A stretch of DNA of 64,000 bases from Solibacillus silvestris (GTDB taxonomy: Bacteria; Bacillota; Bacilli; Bacillales_A; Planococcaceae): positions 2,516,001-2,580,000 of the forward strand of contig CP014609.1 in the NCBI GenBank assembly GCA_001586195.1, given 5' to 3'. Each line of letters starts with the position of its first letter. The first letter of the stretch is position 1. Under the pieces are notes generated by a model. The model saw nothing but the letters and a program-made list of their open reading frames with translations, ran no database searches and had not been told where the DNA came from. Position numbers and translations under genes: made by a program. Of the stretch, positions 10,479 to 19,337 are shown one piece after another.

Positions 10479-11423
10479 TTATTTATATTCACTGCAAATG
10501 ACTTTCAAATCTTCAATTACTCGATCTGCCTCTTCCCAAGAGTAAGCTGTAGCACCGGACGCCAATGGATGTCCGCCACCATTATACTTTTTCGCAAGCC
10601 CGTTGATAACAGGACCTTTCGAACGTAAACGAACGCGAATCGCATCATTGTCTTCAATGAACATCACCCATGCTCGGATATTCTTTACATTGCCCAATGA
10701 GCTGACTAATAGAGAGGTTTCGGAAGGTGTAGCATCATATTGCTGTAAAATAGCTTTAGGTAATTTTATCGAGGCCGCCCCGTCTTCATCCATTTCAAAA
10801 TGCTGGTATATATAACCTTGAAGATTTAATAGTTTGCGTTCCATTTCGTACATCCCATCAAATACTTCGTTACGGTCGAAATTATATTGTACAAGTTGTC
10901 CTGCTGTTTCAAAAGTTTTCGGGCTCGCACTCGGATATAAGAACCGCCCTGTATCACCGACAATTCCCGAAAATAACATGCGTGCCGCTTCATCTGACAT
11001 TTTCCAATCCGCATACGTTTTGCCTTCTTCATAGAGCTCATAAATCATCTCACTGCATGAACTGGCATCCGTATCCACCCATAATAAATCGCCATATGCA
11101 TCATCATTTGGATGGTGGTCAATTTTAATTAGAAAGTCGCCATTTACATAGCGCTGATCATCAATACGTTCAGTATTCGCTGTGTCTGTCACAATAATCA
11201 GTGCCTTTTCAAACTGCGCATCTTCAATTTGCTGCGGAGAAGCCATGAAAGATAATGAGTCGTCATGCTCACCGACCGTGTATACCACTTTTTCGGGATA
11301 ATTTGTGCGAATTAACTCAGCCAAACCTATTTGTGAACCGTATGCATCTGGATCCGGTCGTACATGGCGATGCAAAATAATTGTTTTATATTGTTTAATT
11401 TTGTCAATAATTTGACGTTTCAA
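10479..11423 (-). CDS. nrnA: Bifunctional nanoRNase / pAp phosphatase NrnA
   Basis: NrnA (YtqI) degrades RNA oligonucleotides of two to five bases and dephosphorylates 3'-phosphoadenosine-5'-phosphate. The DHH domain is clear: HRHVRPDPDAYGS near residue 15-27, a metal-binding VTDTAN, and DHHPND near residue 103; the DHHA1 domain ends with the nucleotide-binding GGGHPLASGA. The TTG at 11423 is chosen because GAGGAGG lies seven bases ahead and the 314-residue product matches the family (313 in B. subtilis). The longer frame only adds the leader. It probably shares a transcript with dnaE. Nearby ytpI diverges from it. Confidence 0.93.
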   Translation of the reverse strand: MKRQIIDKIKQYKTIILHRHVRPDPDAYGSQIGLAELIRTNYPEKVVYTVGEHDDSLSFMASPQQIEDAQFEKALIIVTDTANTERIDDQRYVNGDFLIKIDHHPNDDAYGDLLWVDTDASSCSEMIYELYEEGKTYADWKMSDEAARMLFSGIVGDTGRFLYPSASPKTFETAGQLVQYNFDRNEVFDGMYEMERKLLNLQGYIYQHFEMDEDGAASIKLPKAILQQYDATPSETSLLVSSLGNVKNIRAWVMFIEDNDAIRVRLRSKGPVINGLAKKYNGGGHPLASGATAYSWEEADRVIEDLKVICSEYK

Positions 11424-11515
11424 AACATTTCCTCCTCGTCCATAATGAATACCTATATCATTTTCCATTAAAAATCGTTACAATATTTAGTAGTTTGGCT
11501 ATTAGGAGGTTCACT

Positions 11516-11827
11516 ATGGTCTATTTAAATTTTCTGTTTGTTGCCTGTATTATAGCGTCACTCGTATGTTATTTCTATTTTAAAACAAAGCAGTTCCGTT
11601 CGACACTGCCTATTCGTCGTAAATGGTATACTGCGAAAGCCGGAGTTGCGCTTGCCGCATTTCTCATCTTCTTTGGTCTTAATGCAACGATTCTGTATCC
11701 GGATATTTTAGGGTTTGCCGTTGCTGCTGTTTTCTTTATCGTTGGTGCAGGTTTAGGTGTTAATAACTATAAACGCATGCAGCATGAAGGCCGATACATA
11801 AAGGAAGAATACGAATTAAACAGGTAA
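11516..11827 (+). CDS. ytpI: YtpI-family small membrane protein
   Basis: The 103-residue protein has three hydrophobic segments (about residues 4-23, 42-62 and 65-85) and a charged C-terminal tail. This fits YtpI, an uncharacterised Bacillus membrane protein encoded beside nrnA and ytoI. The ATG at 11516 follows AGGAGG by six bases; an in-frame TTG at 11495 lies inside that signal's upstream part and is not used. It is transcribed away from nrnA and ends at a hairpin it shares with the end of ytoI. No function is known to me. Confidence 0.75.
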   Translation: MVYLNFLFVACIIASLVCYFYFKTKQFRSTLPIRRKWYTAKAGVALAAFLIFFGLNATILYPDILGFAVAAVFFIVGAGLGVNNYKRMQHEGRYIKEEYELNR

Positions 11828-11834
11828 AAGAGCG

Positions 11835-11876
11835 GGGTCTGTCGAAAGCGTTTTACTTTCAGCAAGACCCTTTTTT
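11835..11876 (+). terminator. Intrinsic terminator after ytpI
   Basis: GGGTCT pairs with AGACCC, extended by GAAAG/CTTTC inside, and six T residues follow on the plus strand. The T run touches the end of the convergent ytoI. Confidence 0.8.
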
Positions 11877-13182
11877 ATCGTTCTAATAGCTGGAATGTCA
11901 TCATCGCTTTTCCAACGAGATTTGTCGCGCTGTATACTTCAAAGTCCATTTTCACGAATTTACGAGACATGTCCAAAATTCTAGGACGGACTGTTAATAC
12001 GCTTTCCATCTGTACGGGCTTGATGAAGTAAATGTTCATATTTTCAACTACCGCTTCCCCGCGCTTACGACGCTTCAATGCAAAAGCCCCGACTTCGGAT
12101 AATAGGATTGTAAAGGCACCATATGAAATCGCACCAAACTGATTTGTCATTTGCGGTGTAACAGTAAATTCAACTTCAATGTCCTCTTCACCCATGACAC
12201 GCATTTCATTTTTCACTAGATCATCAATCGTTTCGCCATGCTGAGGCTGACGCTGTGCTAATTGAATTGCCTTCAATACATCCTGACGACTGATAACCCC
12301 TTTTAATAGCCCTTCTTCATCAATGACAGGAAGCAAGTCGATTCCTTCCCAAATCATTCGGTGTCCTGCTGAAGCAACACTTGTTTTCATTGAAGCAGCA
12401 ATCGGGTTCTTCGTCATTACTTTATCAATAGGCTCTGACTCTTCTTTCCCGATCACGTCCTTGCTCGTAATCATACCGACAAGTCTGTTTTGGCCTGTCA
12501 CTACAGGGAAAGCCCCGTGTGTCGTACGACGGTTCTGTCTATGGAAATCGGCAATTGTATCATTATTTTTTAATACAGCTGTATCTTCCATCGGAACATA
12601 CACATCTTCGATCAGTAAAATGTCTTTTTTAATCAATTGGTCATAGATGGCACGGTTAATCATCGTCGCCACCGTAAATGTATCATACGTTGTCGAAATA
12701 ATCGGTAAATCCAATTCGTCGGCCAAGTCTTTAGTCGATTCTGTTGTATCAAAACCGCCTGTAATTAATACTGCTGCCCCTGTTTTCAATGCATATTCAT
12801 GGGCCTGTGTACGGTTTCCGACAATGAGCAGGCTCCCCGCATCTGTATAGCGCATCATATCATCAAGCTTCATCGCACCTATTACAAATTTCGTCAATGT
12901 TTTATGGAGACCTGATTTTCCACCTAATACTTGACCATCTATAATATTTACAATTTCAGCAAATGTTAAGCGTTCAATATTTTCTTTCTTTTTCTTTTCA
13001 ATTCGAATCGTTCCTACACGTTCGATTGAGCTTACAAGACGTCGGTTTTCAGCTTCTTTAATCGCTCGGTAAGCTGTCCCTTCACTCACTTGCATTTCCT
13101 TTGCAATTTGACGAACCGAAATTTTATCGCCAACTGGTAGTGATTCAATGTATTGTAAAATCTTCTCGTGTTTCGTTGACAA
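11875..13182 (-). CDS. ytoI: YtoI, HTH-DRTGG-CBS-hotdog protein
   Basis: This 435-residue protein combines four modules. Residues 1-60 are a helix-turn-helix (ISVRQIAKEMQVSEGTAYRAI). Residues 75-180 look like a DRTGG domain. A pair of CBS domains spans about 190-315 (MTKNPIAASMKT, LPVIDEEGLLKGVISRQDVL). The last 110 residues resemble a hotdog thioesterase fold (FGAISYGAFTILLSE, MNIYFIKPVQ). The arrangement suggests a regulator or enzyme that senses an adenine nucleotide through CBS and perhaps an acyl-CoA through the hotdog domain; no function is established to my knowledge. The TTG start at 13182 has AGGTGATG six bases upstream. Same neighbourhood as in B. subtilis. Confidence 0.85.
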   Translation of the reverse strand: MSTKHEKILQYIESLPVGDKISVRQIAKEMQVSEGTAYRAIKEAENRRLVSSIERVGTIRIEKKKKENIERLTFAEIVNIIDGQVLGGKSGLHKTLTKFVIGAMKLDDMMRYTDAGSLLIVGNRTQAHEYALKTGAAVLITGGFDTTESTKDLADELDLPIISTTYDTFTVATMINRAIYDQLIKKDILLIEDVYVPMEDTAVLKNNDTIADFHRQNRRTTHGAFPVVTGQNRLVGMITSKDVIGKEESEPIDKVMTKNPIAASMKTSVASAGHRMIWEGIDLLPVIDEEGLLKGVISRQDVLKAIQLAQRQPQHGETIDDLVKNEMRVMGEEDIEVEFTVTPQMTNQFGAISYGAFTILLSEVGAFALKRRKRGEAVVENMNIYFIKPVQMESVLTVRPRILDMSRKFVKMDFEVYSATNLVGKAMMTFQLLER

Positions 13183-13318
13183 TTACATCACCTATTTCTC
13201 ATCATTCATTTATGTCTTTAGTGTACCATATTTAAACGGCGCAATTATACTATTTTCAATACATATACCCGTATAATTGCTTATAAATGTAAGAAAAAGC
13301 TCATCAAATAAATAAGAC

Positions 13319-13351
13319 AAACTGCCCAACAAAATATATTGTGGGCAGTTT
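13319..13351 (-). terminator. Intrinsic terminator after ytkL
   Basis: AAACTGCCCA pairs with TGGGCAGTTT with further ACAA/TTGT pairing inside. It lies 47 bp past the ytkL stop; the T tract on the minus strand is weak (GTCTTATTTATT). Confidence 0.75.
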
Positions 13352-13397
13352 GAGTTTTTAGCACAAATATTATCAAATTGATTGCGTCAGCAGTAAA

Positions 13398-14078
13398 TTA
13401 GAATTTCACATATTCCCCTGGCTGCAATACTTGTACTTGTGCGTCTTCAACAAGATTCGCAAAGTCAGCCGGATTTTGTTCAATCGGCGGGAATGTATTG
13501 TAGTGGACAGGCACAACAATTTTCGGTTTTAATAACGAAACCGCATAAGCTGCATCTTCAGGTCCCATCGTAAAGTTGTCGCCAATCGGTAAAAAAGCAA
13601 TGTCAATTGGATGACGTTTCCCAATTAACTCCATATCTCCAAATAATGCTGTATCCCCAGCATGGTAAATTGTTTTTTCCTCTGCCGTAAATAAAATTCC
13701 GGCCGGCATTCCCGTATAGATAATTTCACTGTTTTCCGTTACGTATGACGAACCATGAAACGCCTGTGTAAATTTCACTTTTCCAAATTCAAATTGGCGT
13801 GCACCACCAATATGCATATTGTGTACTTTGCACCCTTGCCAGCCTAAATAGTCTGCAAGCTCATTTGGTGCAACTACAAGTGCATCATGCGCTTTAGCTA
13901 ATTGTACAGTATCACCAACATGATCATTATGTCCATGCGTCAATAAAATGACATCCGGTTTTTCGTTTTCAACCTTTAAATCTGTTTGTCCATTTCCATT
14001 AATGAAAGGATCAATTAAAATCGTTGTCCCGTTTGTCACAATTTTAACGACGGAATGTCCGTGAAATGAAATCTGCAT
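13398..14078 (-). CDS. ytkL: UPF0173 metal-dependent hydrolase YtkL
   Basis: The 226-residue protein is a compact metallo-beta-lactamase-fold hydrolase. The zinc motif is [11 protein letters not shown] near residues 47-57. A second histidine-aspartate ligand pair lies in [11 protein letters not shown] near 140, and a C-terminal His in [10 protein letters not shown] near 192. UPF0173 proteins are annotated as metal-dependent hydrolases; the substrate is not known. The ATG at 14078 has AGGAGG eight bases upstream. It stands alone between ytoI and the divergent M24 peptidase gene, as a single-gene unit with its own terminator. Confidence 0.9.
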   Translation of the reverse strand: MQISFHGHSVVKIVTNGTTILIDPFINGNGQTDLKVENEKPDVILLTHGHNDHVGDTVQLAKAHDALVVAPNELADYLGWQGCKVHNMHIGGARQFEFGKVKFTQAFHGSSYVTENSEIIYTGMPAGILFTAEEKTIYHAGDTALFGDMELIGKRHPIDIAFLPIGDNFTMGPEDAAYAVSLLKPKIVVPVHYNTFPPIEQNPADFANLVEDAQVQVLQPGEYVKF

Positions 14079-14196
14079 TTAACATACCTCCTAAAATAAC
14101 CTTCCTTGTATCATTCGATAAATATGCACAATTCTCCTTTTTTTGATATGCTTATACGGCGAATTCATTAATTGAATAACAAAGGAGTTTTATACG

Positions 14197-15285
14197 ATGT
14201 CGAAATTAAAACAATTACAAAATCATTTAAAAGAAAATGGTTGGGATGCTGCTTTTATTACAACACCTGATAATGTCTTTTACTTTTCCGGTTTTAAAAG
14301 TGAGCCGCATGAACGTTTACTTGGTGTTATGGTATTTAAGGACGCGGAGCCGTTTTTAATTTGCCCTAAAATGGAAATGCCTGATGCAGTAGCTGCAGGA
14401 TGGACCTTCGATGTTGTCGGACATGAAGATACAGAAAATGCCTGGGATGTTGTTGCAAAAAATGTCGCGGCTCGCAACGTTGCCTTCGACACATTGGCTA
14501 TCGAGAAATCTCATTTAACGGTTGAACGTTTAGAAGCAATTCAAGAACGTTATGAGCAATTGAAATTTGTAAGTATTGATGAAAAAATTAACGCGCTTCG
14601 TATTTCCAAAGATGAAGTGGAACTTGAAAAATTACGTAAAGCTGCCCAATTAGCGGACTATGCAATTCAAGTTGGCTGTGACGCAATTGCAGAAGGCGTA
14701 ACAGAAATGGAAATTTTAAATACAATCGAATCAGCTATTAAAGCAAAAGGCTATGCAATGAGTTTCGAAACAATGGTATTGGCTGGAGAAAAAGCAGCTT
14801 CTCCTCATGGAACACCTGGAAACCGCAAAATTAAAAAAGGCGACTTAATCTTATTTGACCTGGGTGTTATTTACGAAGGGTATTGTTCGGATATTACGCG
14901 AACGGTAGCATTCGGTCAGCCAAATGACGAGCAAATTGAAATTTATAATGCTGTTCGCCGTGCTAACGAAGCAGCAATTGAGGCGGTTAAACCAGGAGTC
15001 CGCGCTATGGACTTGGATAAAATTGCCCGTGATGTTATTACAGATGCAGGCTATGGCCAATACTTTACACACCGTTTAGGCCACGGTCTTGGTATTTCAG
15101 TTCACGAATTCCCGTCGATCAACGGCGCCAACGAATTCGTTCTAAATGAAGGAACAGTTTTTACAATTGAACCTGGCATTTATAAAACGGATATTGCAGG
15201 CGTTCGTATCGAAGACGATGTCGTTGTAACAAATGATGGTGTGGAAGTACTTACATCATTCACAAAAGAACTTGTAATTTTATAA
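14197..15285 (+). CDS. M24-family Xaa-Pro peptidase
   Basis: The 362 residues have the two-domain form of prolidases and Xaa-Pro aminopeptidases: a creatinase-like N-terminal domain to about residue 130, then the pita-bread catalytic domain. The five dinuclear metal ligands are visible: Asp in ILFDLG, Asp in CSDITRT, His in RLGHGLG, Glu in TIEPGIY and Glu in RIEDDVV. It would release an N-terminal residue next to proline from cytosolic peptides. The ATG at 14197 has AAAGGAG nine bases upstream. Whether it is a dipeptidase or an aminopeptidase cannot be told from sequence alone. A dispersed repeat and then a terminator follow it. Confidence 0.88.
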   Translation: MSKLKQLQNHLKENGWDAAFITTPDNVFYFSGFKSEPHERLLGVMVFKDAEPFLICPKMEMPDAVAAGWTFDVVGHEDTENAWDVVAKNVAARNVAFDTLAIEKSHLTVERLEAIQERYEQLKFVSIDEKINALRISKDEVELEKLRKAAQLADYAIQVGCDAIAEGVTEMEILNTIESAIKAKGYAMSFETMVLAGEKAASPHGTPGNRKIKKGDLILFDLGVIYEGYCSDITRTVAFGQPNDEQIEIYNAVRRANEAAIEAVKPGVRAMDLDKIARDVITDAGYGQYFTHRLGHGLGISVHEFPSINGANEFVLNEGTVFTIEPGIYKTDIAGVRIEDDVVVTNDGVEVLTSFTKELVIL

Positions 15286-15291
15286 ATTTAA

Positions 15292-15364
15292 ACTTCGATT
15301 AGTAGGGGCTTCATCCCCTTTACCGCTACGCTTTCGCGTACTACTCGTTAATGCGGGGTAAATT
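15292..15364 (-). repeat. Dispersed intergenic repeat, copy A
   Basis: Read on the minus strand this element starts with ACCCCGCATTAACG and ends with GGGGATGAAG-CCCCTACT-AATCGAAGT. The same two end blocks recur, opposite in strand, at 54521-54649 with a longer and different middle. The end contains GGGG-ATGAAG-CCCC and so can form a hairpin; the middle GTAGTACGCGAAAGCGTAGC also folds. It has no open frame. Confidence 0.75.
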
Positions 15365-15411
15365 ATTAAACAAGTAAATTGTATAGAAACTATTAAATTT
15401 GCATATACTAT

Positions 15412-15447
15412 AGCGAGCAGTCCTTTACAGAGGTCTGCTCGCTTTTA
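15412..15447 (+). terminator. Intrinsic terminator downstream of M24 peptidase
   Basis: AGCGAGCAG pairs with CTGCTCGCT and is followed by TTTT on the plus strand. The dispersed repeat lies between the gene and this hairpin. Confidence 0.8.
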
Positions 15448-15566
15448 AATTTTGGTAGGCGTTTCAACCAATTATCCACTTTACAATTTTTAACTTGTTT
15501 TCTAAAAGCAAAAATGAGGAATAGAAGATTAATTACTTAAAAATAACCGAAAGGAAGTGGTGCATT

Positions 15567-16202
15567 ATGAAAAAATGGTCATTTACAACGCTACTTATAA
15601 TTTTGCTTACACTATTGCCAATAAGTCAAATTCAATGGAATACGGAAGCCGAAGCGAGTCAAACAAGTAAGGTAAATAATGAAGTCATTTCAAATAGTGC
15701 ATCACCGAACAAAACGGTAAAGGAAAAAGCTCCTGTCTCGAATACAGGCTTTATGCCAAAAGTAAATCGCAGCTATACGTATAAACCATCGTTCGAAGAT
15801 GCCGGACAAAAAACATATACCGCTTCTAAAAATAAATCAATCGAAAACTCGGTAGAATTGTTGGAAGAAGACTATATCGGCTATACGTATATTGAAGATC
15901 AGCAGCAGCTTGCATTAGGAGTTGCCTACTCAGATATATTTTTCTTCTCATTAAGCTACCCGATGAAAGAAAAATCAACAATTACCGATACGAATTATTT
16001 ATATGACGGTACTACGGAAACAACACCCGTTTACGTTGAAAGCACAAATGCAACAGTTAAAACAAAAGCAGGAACATTCCGTAATGTAGTAGTCTTAAAA
16101 TATCCAAACGGCTCGAAAATCTACTTAGCAAAAGATCACGGTATTATCCGCATTACCGATTTTGAAGGTAATATTACAACTGAGTTAATCTCGGTTAAAT
16201 AA
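15567..16202 (+). CDS. Secreted protein of unknown function
   Basis: The 211 residues start with a classic signal peptide: MKKW, a hydrophobic core to about residue 22, and a likely cleavage after AEA near residue 30. No lipobox cysteine is present, so the product is probably released or wall-associated. A low-complexity Ser/Asn/Lys region covers 31-75. The C-terminal part (KTKAGTFRNVVVLKYPNG, then KIYLAKDHGIIRI) resembles the last strands of small beta-rich extracytoplasmic proteins that end in GTFxNVV...GxxKI. I do not recognise a characterised family. The ATG at 15567 has GAAAGGAAG nine bases upstream. It is flanked by terminators and stands alone. Confidence 0.75.
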   Translation: MKKWSFTTLLIILLTLLPISQIQWNTEAEASQTSKVNNEVISNSASPNKTVKEKAPVSNTGFMPKVNRSYTYKPSFEDAGQKTYTASKNKSIENSVELLEEDYIGYTYIEDQQQLALGVAYSDIFFFSLSYPMKEKSTITDTNYLYDGTTETTPVYVESTNATVKTKAGTFRNVVVLKYPNGSKIYLAKDHGIIRITDFEGNITTELISVK

Positions 16203-16215
16203 AATGACCACATAA

Positions 16216-16256
16216 AAAATCCGCTACGTTTGGTTTTGCCAATCGTAGCGGATTTT
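16216..16256. terminator. Bidirectional terminator between secreted protein gene and ald
   Basis: A perfect 13-bp stem (AAAATCCGCTACG with CGTAGCGGATTTT, 15-base loop) gives T runs on both strands and serves the two convergent genes. Confidence 0.9.
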
Positions 16257-16277
16257 ATTATTGCTGTAAAATGCTTA

Positions 16278-17414
16278 TTAATTTAATCCTGTCAGTGCCC
16301 CTAATACATCTTCTACTTCTGCATATGACAGCCCTTGCGCGTCTGCTACTGCACGGTATACAACTTTACCGTCTAATGTATTAACGCCGCGTTTTAATGC
16401 TAGGTTGTCCAGGCAGGCACGTAAAAAGCCTTTATTCGCAATTTGTAATGCATAAGGAACTGTATTGTTTGTTAACGCAATTGTCGACGTACGTGGAACC
16501 GCGCCTGGCATATTTGCCACCGTATAGTGGACAACACCATATTTAACAAATGTAGGATTGTCATGTGTTGTAACTTTTTCAGATGTTGCAAAACAGCCGC
16601 CTTGATCGATTGCAATATCAACAACAACAGATCCAGGTGACATCGATTGAATCATTTCCTCTGTAACCAATTTTGGTGCCTTCGCTCCTGGAATCAGCAC
16701 TGAGCCAATTACTAAATCAGCAGAACGAACAGCATCTGCAATATTATAAGGATTTGAAATTAATGTTTGAACATCTCGACCGAATAAATCATCAAGTTGG
16801 CGTAATCGTTCTGGATTTAAATCGATAATCGTAACATCCGCTCCCATGCCAACTGCTACTTTAGCTGCATTTGTTCCCGCAATACCACCGCCAATAACTG
16901 TTACTTTACTGCGTGGAACACCTGATACACCACCAAGCAAGATGCCTTTACCGCCTGGCAGCTTTTCTAAATAATGTGCGCCGATCTGTGTTGCCATTTT
17001 ACCTGCAACTTCACTCATCGGTGTTAATAATGGTAAAGAACCGTTCGGTAATTGAACTGTTTCATAGGCAATACCGATTACTCGATTTTCAAGTAAAGCT
17101 TTAGTCAATTCAGGCTCCGGAGCTAAATGTAAGTACGTAAATAGTATTAATCCTTCACGGAAATACTTGTATTCACTTTGTACAGGTTCTTTTACTTTTA
17201 AAACCATTTCTCCTGCCCATGCTTCGGCCGCTGTTTGTACAATATGGGCACCAGCGTCAATATAGTCCTGATCCGTAAATGCAGATCCTAATCCTGCACC
17301 TGTTTCAATATATACTTCATGACCATTTGCGATTAATGACAATACCCCTGCTGGTGTCATCGCAACTCGATTTTCGTTGTTCTTTATTTCTTTCGGTACC
17401 CCTATTTTCAACAT
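16278..17414 (-). CDS. ald: Alanine dehydrogenase
   Basis: Ald converts L-alanine and NAD+ to pyruvate, ammonia and NADH, and is important for using alanine as a carbon source and in sporulation of Bacillus. The product has 378 residues, the family length. Visible marks are the N-terminal [18 protein letters not shown], the catalytic lysine region KVKEP and the His in FTYLHLAPE, and the Rossmann motif [24 protein letters not shown] lies near the end. The ATG at 17414 has GGGAGG seven bases upstream; the upstream TTG at 17432 is not used. The gene stands alone. Promoter elements upstream are not clear. Confidence 0.96.
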   Translation of the reverse strand: MLKIGVPKEIKNNENRVAMTPAGVLSLIANGHEVYIETGAGLGSAFTDQDYIDAGAHIVQTAAEAWAGEMVLKVKEPVQSEYKYFREGLILFTYLHLAPEPELTKALLENRVIGIAYETVQLPNGSLPLLTPMSEVAGKMATQIGAHYLEKLPGGKGILLGGVSGVPRSKVTVIGGGIAGTNAAKVAVGMGADVTIIDLNPERLRQLDDLFGRDVQTLISNPYNIADAVRSADLVIGSVLIPGAKAPKLVTEEMIQSMSPGSVVVDIAIDQGGCFATSEKVTTHDNPTFVKYGVVHYTVANMPGAVPRTSTIALTNNTVPYALQIANKGFLRACLDNLALKRGVNTLDGKVVYRAVADAQGLSYAEVEDVLGALTGLN

Positions 17415-17744
17415 AATTCCTCCCTTTAACAATCACTTAGAAATATGATTAACATAAATCAAATCCATTTTACCAATTTTACCCGCAAATTAGTAGAGGA
17501 TTTTGAATGTAAATTCTATTCTGAATAATGAATCGTTAATCATATCTTACTCCTGTATAGAAACTGGCAATATATTGCTGAAAAAAATATTTTATAATAG
17601 TAAAAATATTTTTTACTATAAATCCAAACTTTGTGACCATTTCATGGAAGTTATTGTATTTCAACTATTTTTTGGCGCAGGAATTATGTTCTTTGGAAAA
17701 TTATTTGGTATAATATAGTTATAGATAATTAGGAGGTATGGAAA
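17415..17744. other. Intergenic region between ald and universal stress gene
   Basis: This AT-rich divergent region holds the extended -10 promoter for the stress protein at 17706-17714 and presumably the ald promoter. An open frame of 71 codons (17503-17718, plus strand) begins at TTG without a ribosome binding site and ends inside the promoter, so I do not count it as a gene. Confidence 0.5.
17706..17714 (+). promoter_or_regulatory. Extended -10 promoter of universal stress gene
   Basis: TGG-TATAAT is a perfect extended -10; no strong -35 is seen 17 bp upstream. It lies about 30 bp ahead of the start codon, leaving room for the AGGAGG at 17731. Confidence 0.6.
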
Positions 17745-18191
17745 ATGGCAAACCATTATAAAAGCATTGTAGTAGCAGTAGACGGCTCGAAAGAAGCAGA
17801 ATATGCATTCCGTAAATCAATCGATGTTGCAAAACGCAATGAAGGTGCAACAATCAACCTAGTAAATGTTATCGATACACGTTCTTTTGCAGCTATAGAA
17901 GCTTATGACCGTTCAATTGCTGAACGTGCTCAGCAACATTCCGAGGAATTGTTAAACGGCTACAAAAAGCAAGCTGAAGCAGAAGGCGTTGAAAACGTTA
18001 ATCTGATTATTGAATATGGCTCTCCTAAAAATATTATTACAAAAGATCTTTCAAATGTTGTAGAAGCAGATTTAATTATCTGTGGCGCAACTGGTTTAAA
18101 TGCGGTTGAACGTTTCCTGATCGGTTCTGTATCAGAAGCAATCGTACGTTCAGCTACTTGTGACGTATTAGTAATCCGTACACCAGAGTGA
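17745..18191 (+). CDS. Universal stress protein UspA family
   Basis: The 148-residue protein is a single UspA domain. It starts with YKSIVVAVDGSKEAEYAF, and near the C-terminus has the ATP-binding form of the loop, ICGATGLNAVERFLIGSVSEAIV, which fits the G2xG9xGS/T pattern of ATP-binding Usp proteins. Such proteins help cells survive starvation and oxidative stress through unclear means. The ATG at 17745 has AGGAGG eight bases upstream; an earlier ATG overlaps that signal and is out of frame. It stands alone, with a promoter just upstream and a terminator shared with ytxK. Confidence 0.92.
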   Translation: MANHYKSIVVAVDGSKEAEYAFRKSIDVAKRNEGATINLVNVIDTRSFAAIEAYDRSIAERAQQHSEELLNGYKKQAEAEGVENVNLIIEYGSPKNIITKDLSNVVEADLIICGATGLNAVERFLIGSVSEAIVRSATCDVLVIRTPE

Positions 18192-18210
18192 TTTAAATAA
18201 GTAACATACA

Positions 18211-18245
18211 AAATGCCATCTTCTCAATTTGAGACGATGGCATTT
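18211..18245. terminator. Bidirectional terminator between universal stress gene and ytxK
   Basis: AAATGCCATC pairs with GATGGCATTT, with CTC/GAG inside. The convergent genes end on either side. Confidence 0.8.
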
Positions 18246-18249
18246 ATTA

Positions 18250-19191
18250 TTATCGTTTCTGATTATTGCTTTCTTTCCACATGTTTACTTTTTCGAAGAA
18301 CATTGCGAGAGCATCACGGTTTGACATATTCGGTACTTTTGCCAATAAAACCTCACGCGGCGCTTTTAACTGCTCACTTTGCTTTTGTAAAATTAAAATA
18401 CTTTTCTCATGTGTTTTTGATGAGAACAGGTTGTCAGGCAATTGGATGACTGCCTGAATCCATGCATGTCCTTTAATATACTGGTGAAGCTGTTTTGCCT
18501 GATCTGATTCAAATAAATTTGCCGGAATCAGGAAAAATCCAAAGCCACCTTCTTTTGTATAATTTAAAGATTGCTCGATAAACAGATGGTGTGCGTAGCT
18601 CATTCCTTCTGCCGCGCATAATTCATAGTCAAGTGCTACTTCTTCATTCGGATAATATCCTACAGGTAAGTCGCAAACCACCGCATCAACTGGATCGACC
18701 AATAGTTTTTCCAGTGCATCTTGACGGAATAATGTAACAGGTTGTTGGATCAGGTCTCCTGTCGCTGCTGCTAGTCGAATTAATAAATCATCAACTTCCA
18801 CTCCAGAAGCTGTCACTTTTCCTTCCAATGCATTCATGACTGTAAAGAGTAGATTCCCTGTACCGAGTGCCGGGTCAACAATTGAAATCGTCCGTTCCGA
18901 TAATTCCTGGTCAAAGCACTGCTCTACAAAGTGGCTTACAATCAGCCCCAGAGTATCCGGTGTCATTTGGTGATTCGGCTGGGCACTTTTACGCATCCCC
19001 TTTAAAATCGCGATTTGAATCGCTTTACGCATATCTTCCTTCGTCGCACCTTGGACTTGCCATTCAAATTTCCCGTCCAATGTATCTTCCAGTGTTTGCA
19101 GTAAAGCTTCCAAATAATCCTGCTCTTGCTGCCCTGCAATATTTTCTGCATTGTCATTAATATATTTAAATATTTGTTCAAACTTTTCCAT
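18250..19191 (-). CDS. ytxK: YtxK, class I SAM-dependent methyltransferase-like protein
   Basis: The 313 residues resemble the catalytic core of N6-adenine DNA methyltransferases. A helical N-terminal region leads to motif I, VDPALGTGNLLF (near residue 117), then an acidic GVEVDD, and the catalytic-site motif DLPVGYYP (near 178). True enzymes have NPPY or NPPF, so the first residue is Asp here. There is no target-recognition domain and no restriction partner nearby, so a role in protein, RNA or small-molecule methylation is as likely. B. subtilis has ytxK between tpx and ackA; ackA is not here. ATG with GAGGGAG nine bases upstream. Confidence 0.85.
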   Translation of the reverse strand: MEKFEQIFKYINDNAENIAGQQEQDYLEALLQTLEDTLDGKFEWQVQGATKEDMRKAIQIAILKGMRKSAQPNHQMTPDTLGLIVSHFVEQCFDQELSERTISIVDPALGTGNLLFTVMNALEGKVTASGVEVDDLLIRLAAATGDLIQQPVTLFRQDALEKLLVDPVDAVVCDLPVGYYPNEEVALDYELCAAEGMSYAHHLFIEQSLNYTKEGGFGFFLIPANLFESDQAKQLHQYIKGHAWIQAVIQLPDNLFSSKTHEKSILILQKQSEQLKAPREVLLAKVPNMSNRDALAMFFEKVNMWKESNNQKR

Positions 19192-19259
19192 TAGACTAAC
19201 TCCCTCATTCCATTCATTTGGATTTTTCGCCTGATTGCGACATATCCATTAAATGAACA

Positions 19260-19289
19260 ACCCACTCAATCATTAATCATTGAGTGGGT
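19260..19289 (-). terminator. Intrinsic terminator after tpx
   Basis: CCCACTCAAT pairs with ATTGAGTGGG with an eight-base loop; it lies about 50 bp past the tpx stop. The T run is short. Confidence 0.7.
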
Positions 19290-19337
19290 GTTAATTATAC
19301 ATGTAATTACTTTACAACAAAATTGTTCAAAACGAAA

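Noticed and set aside
17503-17718. 71-codon open frame in the ald-usp intergenic region
   Set aside because: It begins at TTG with no ribosome binding site, has AT-rich random composition, and runs into the extended -10 promoter at 17706.
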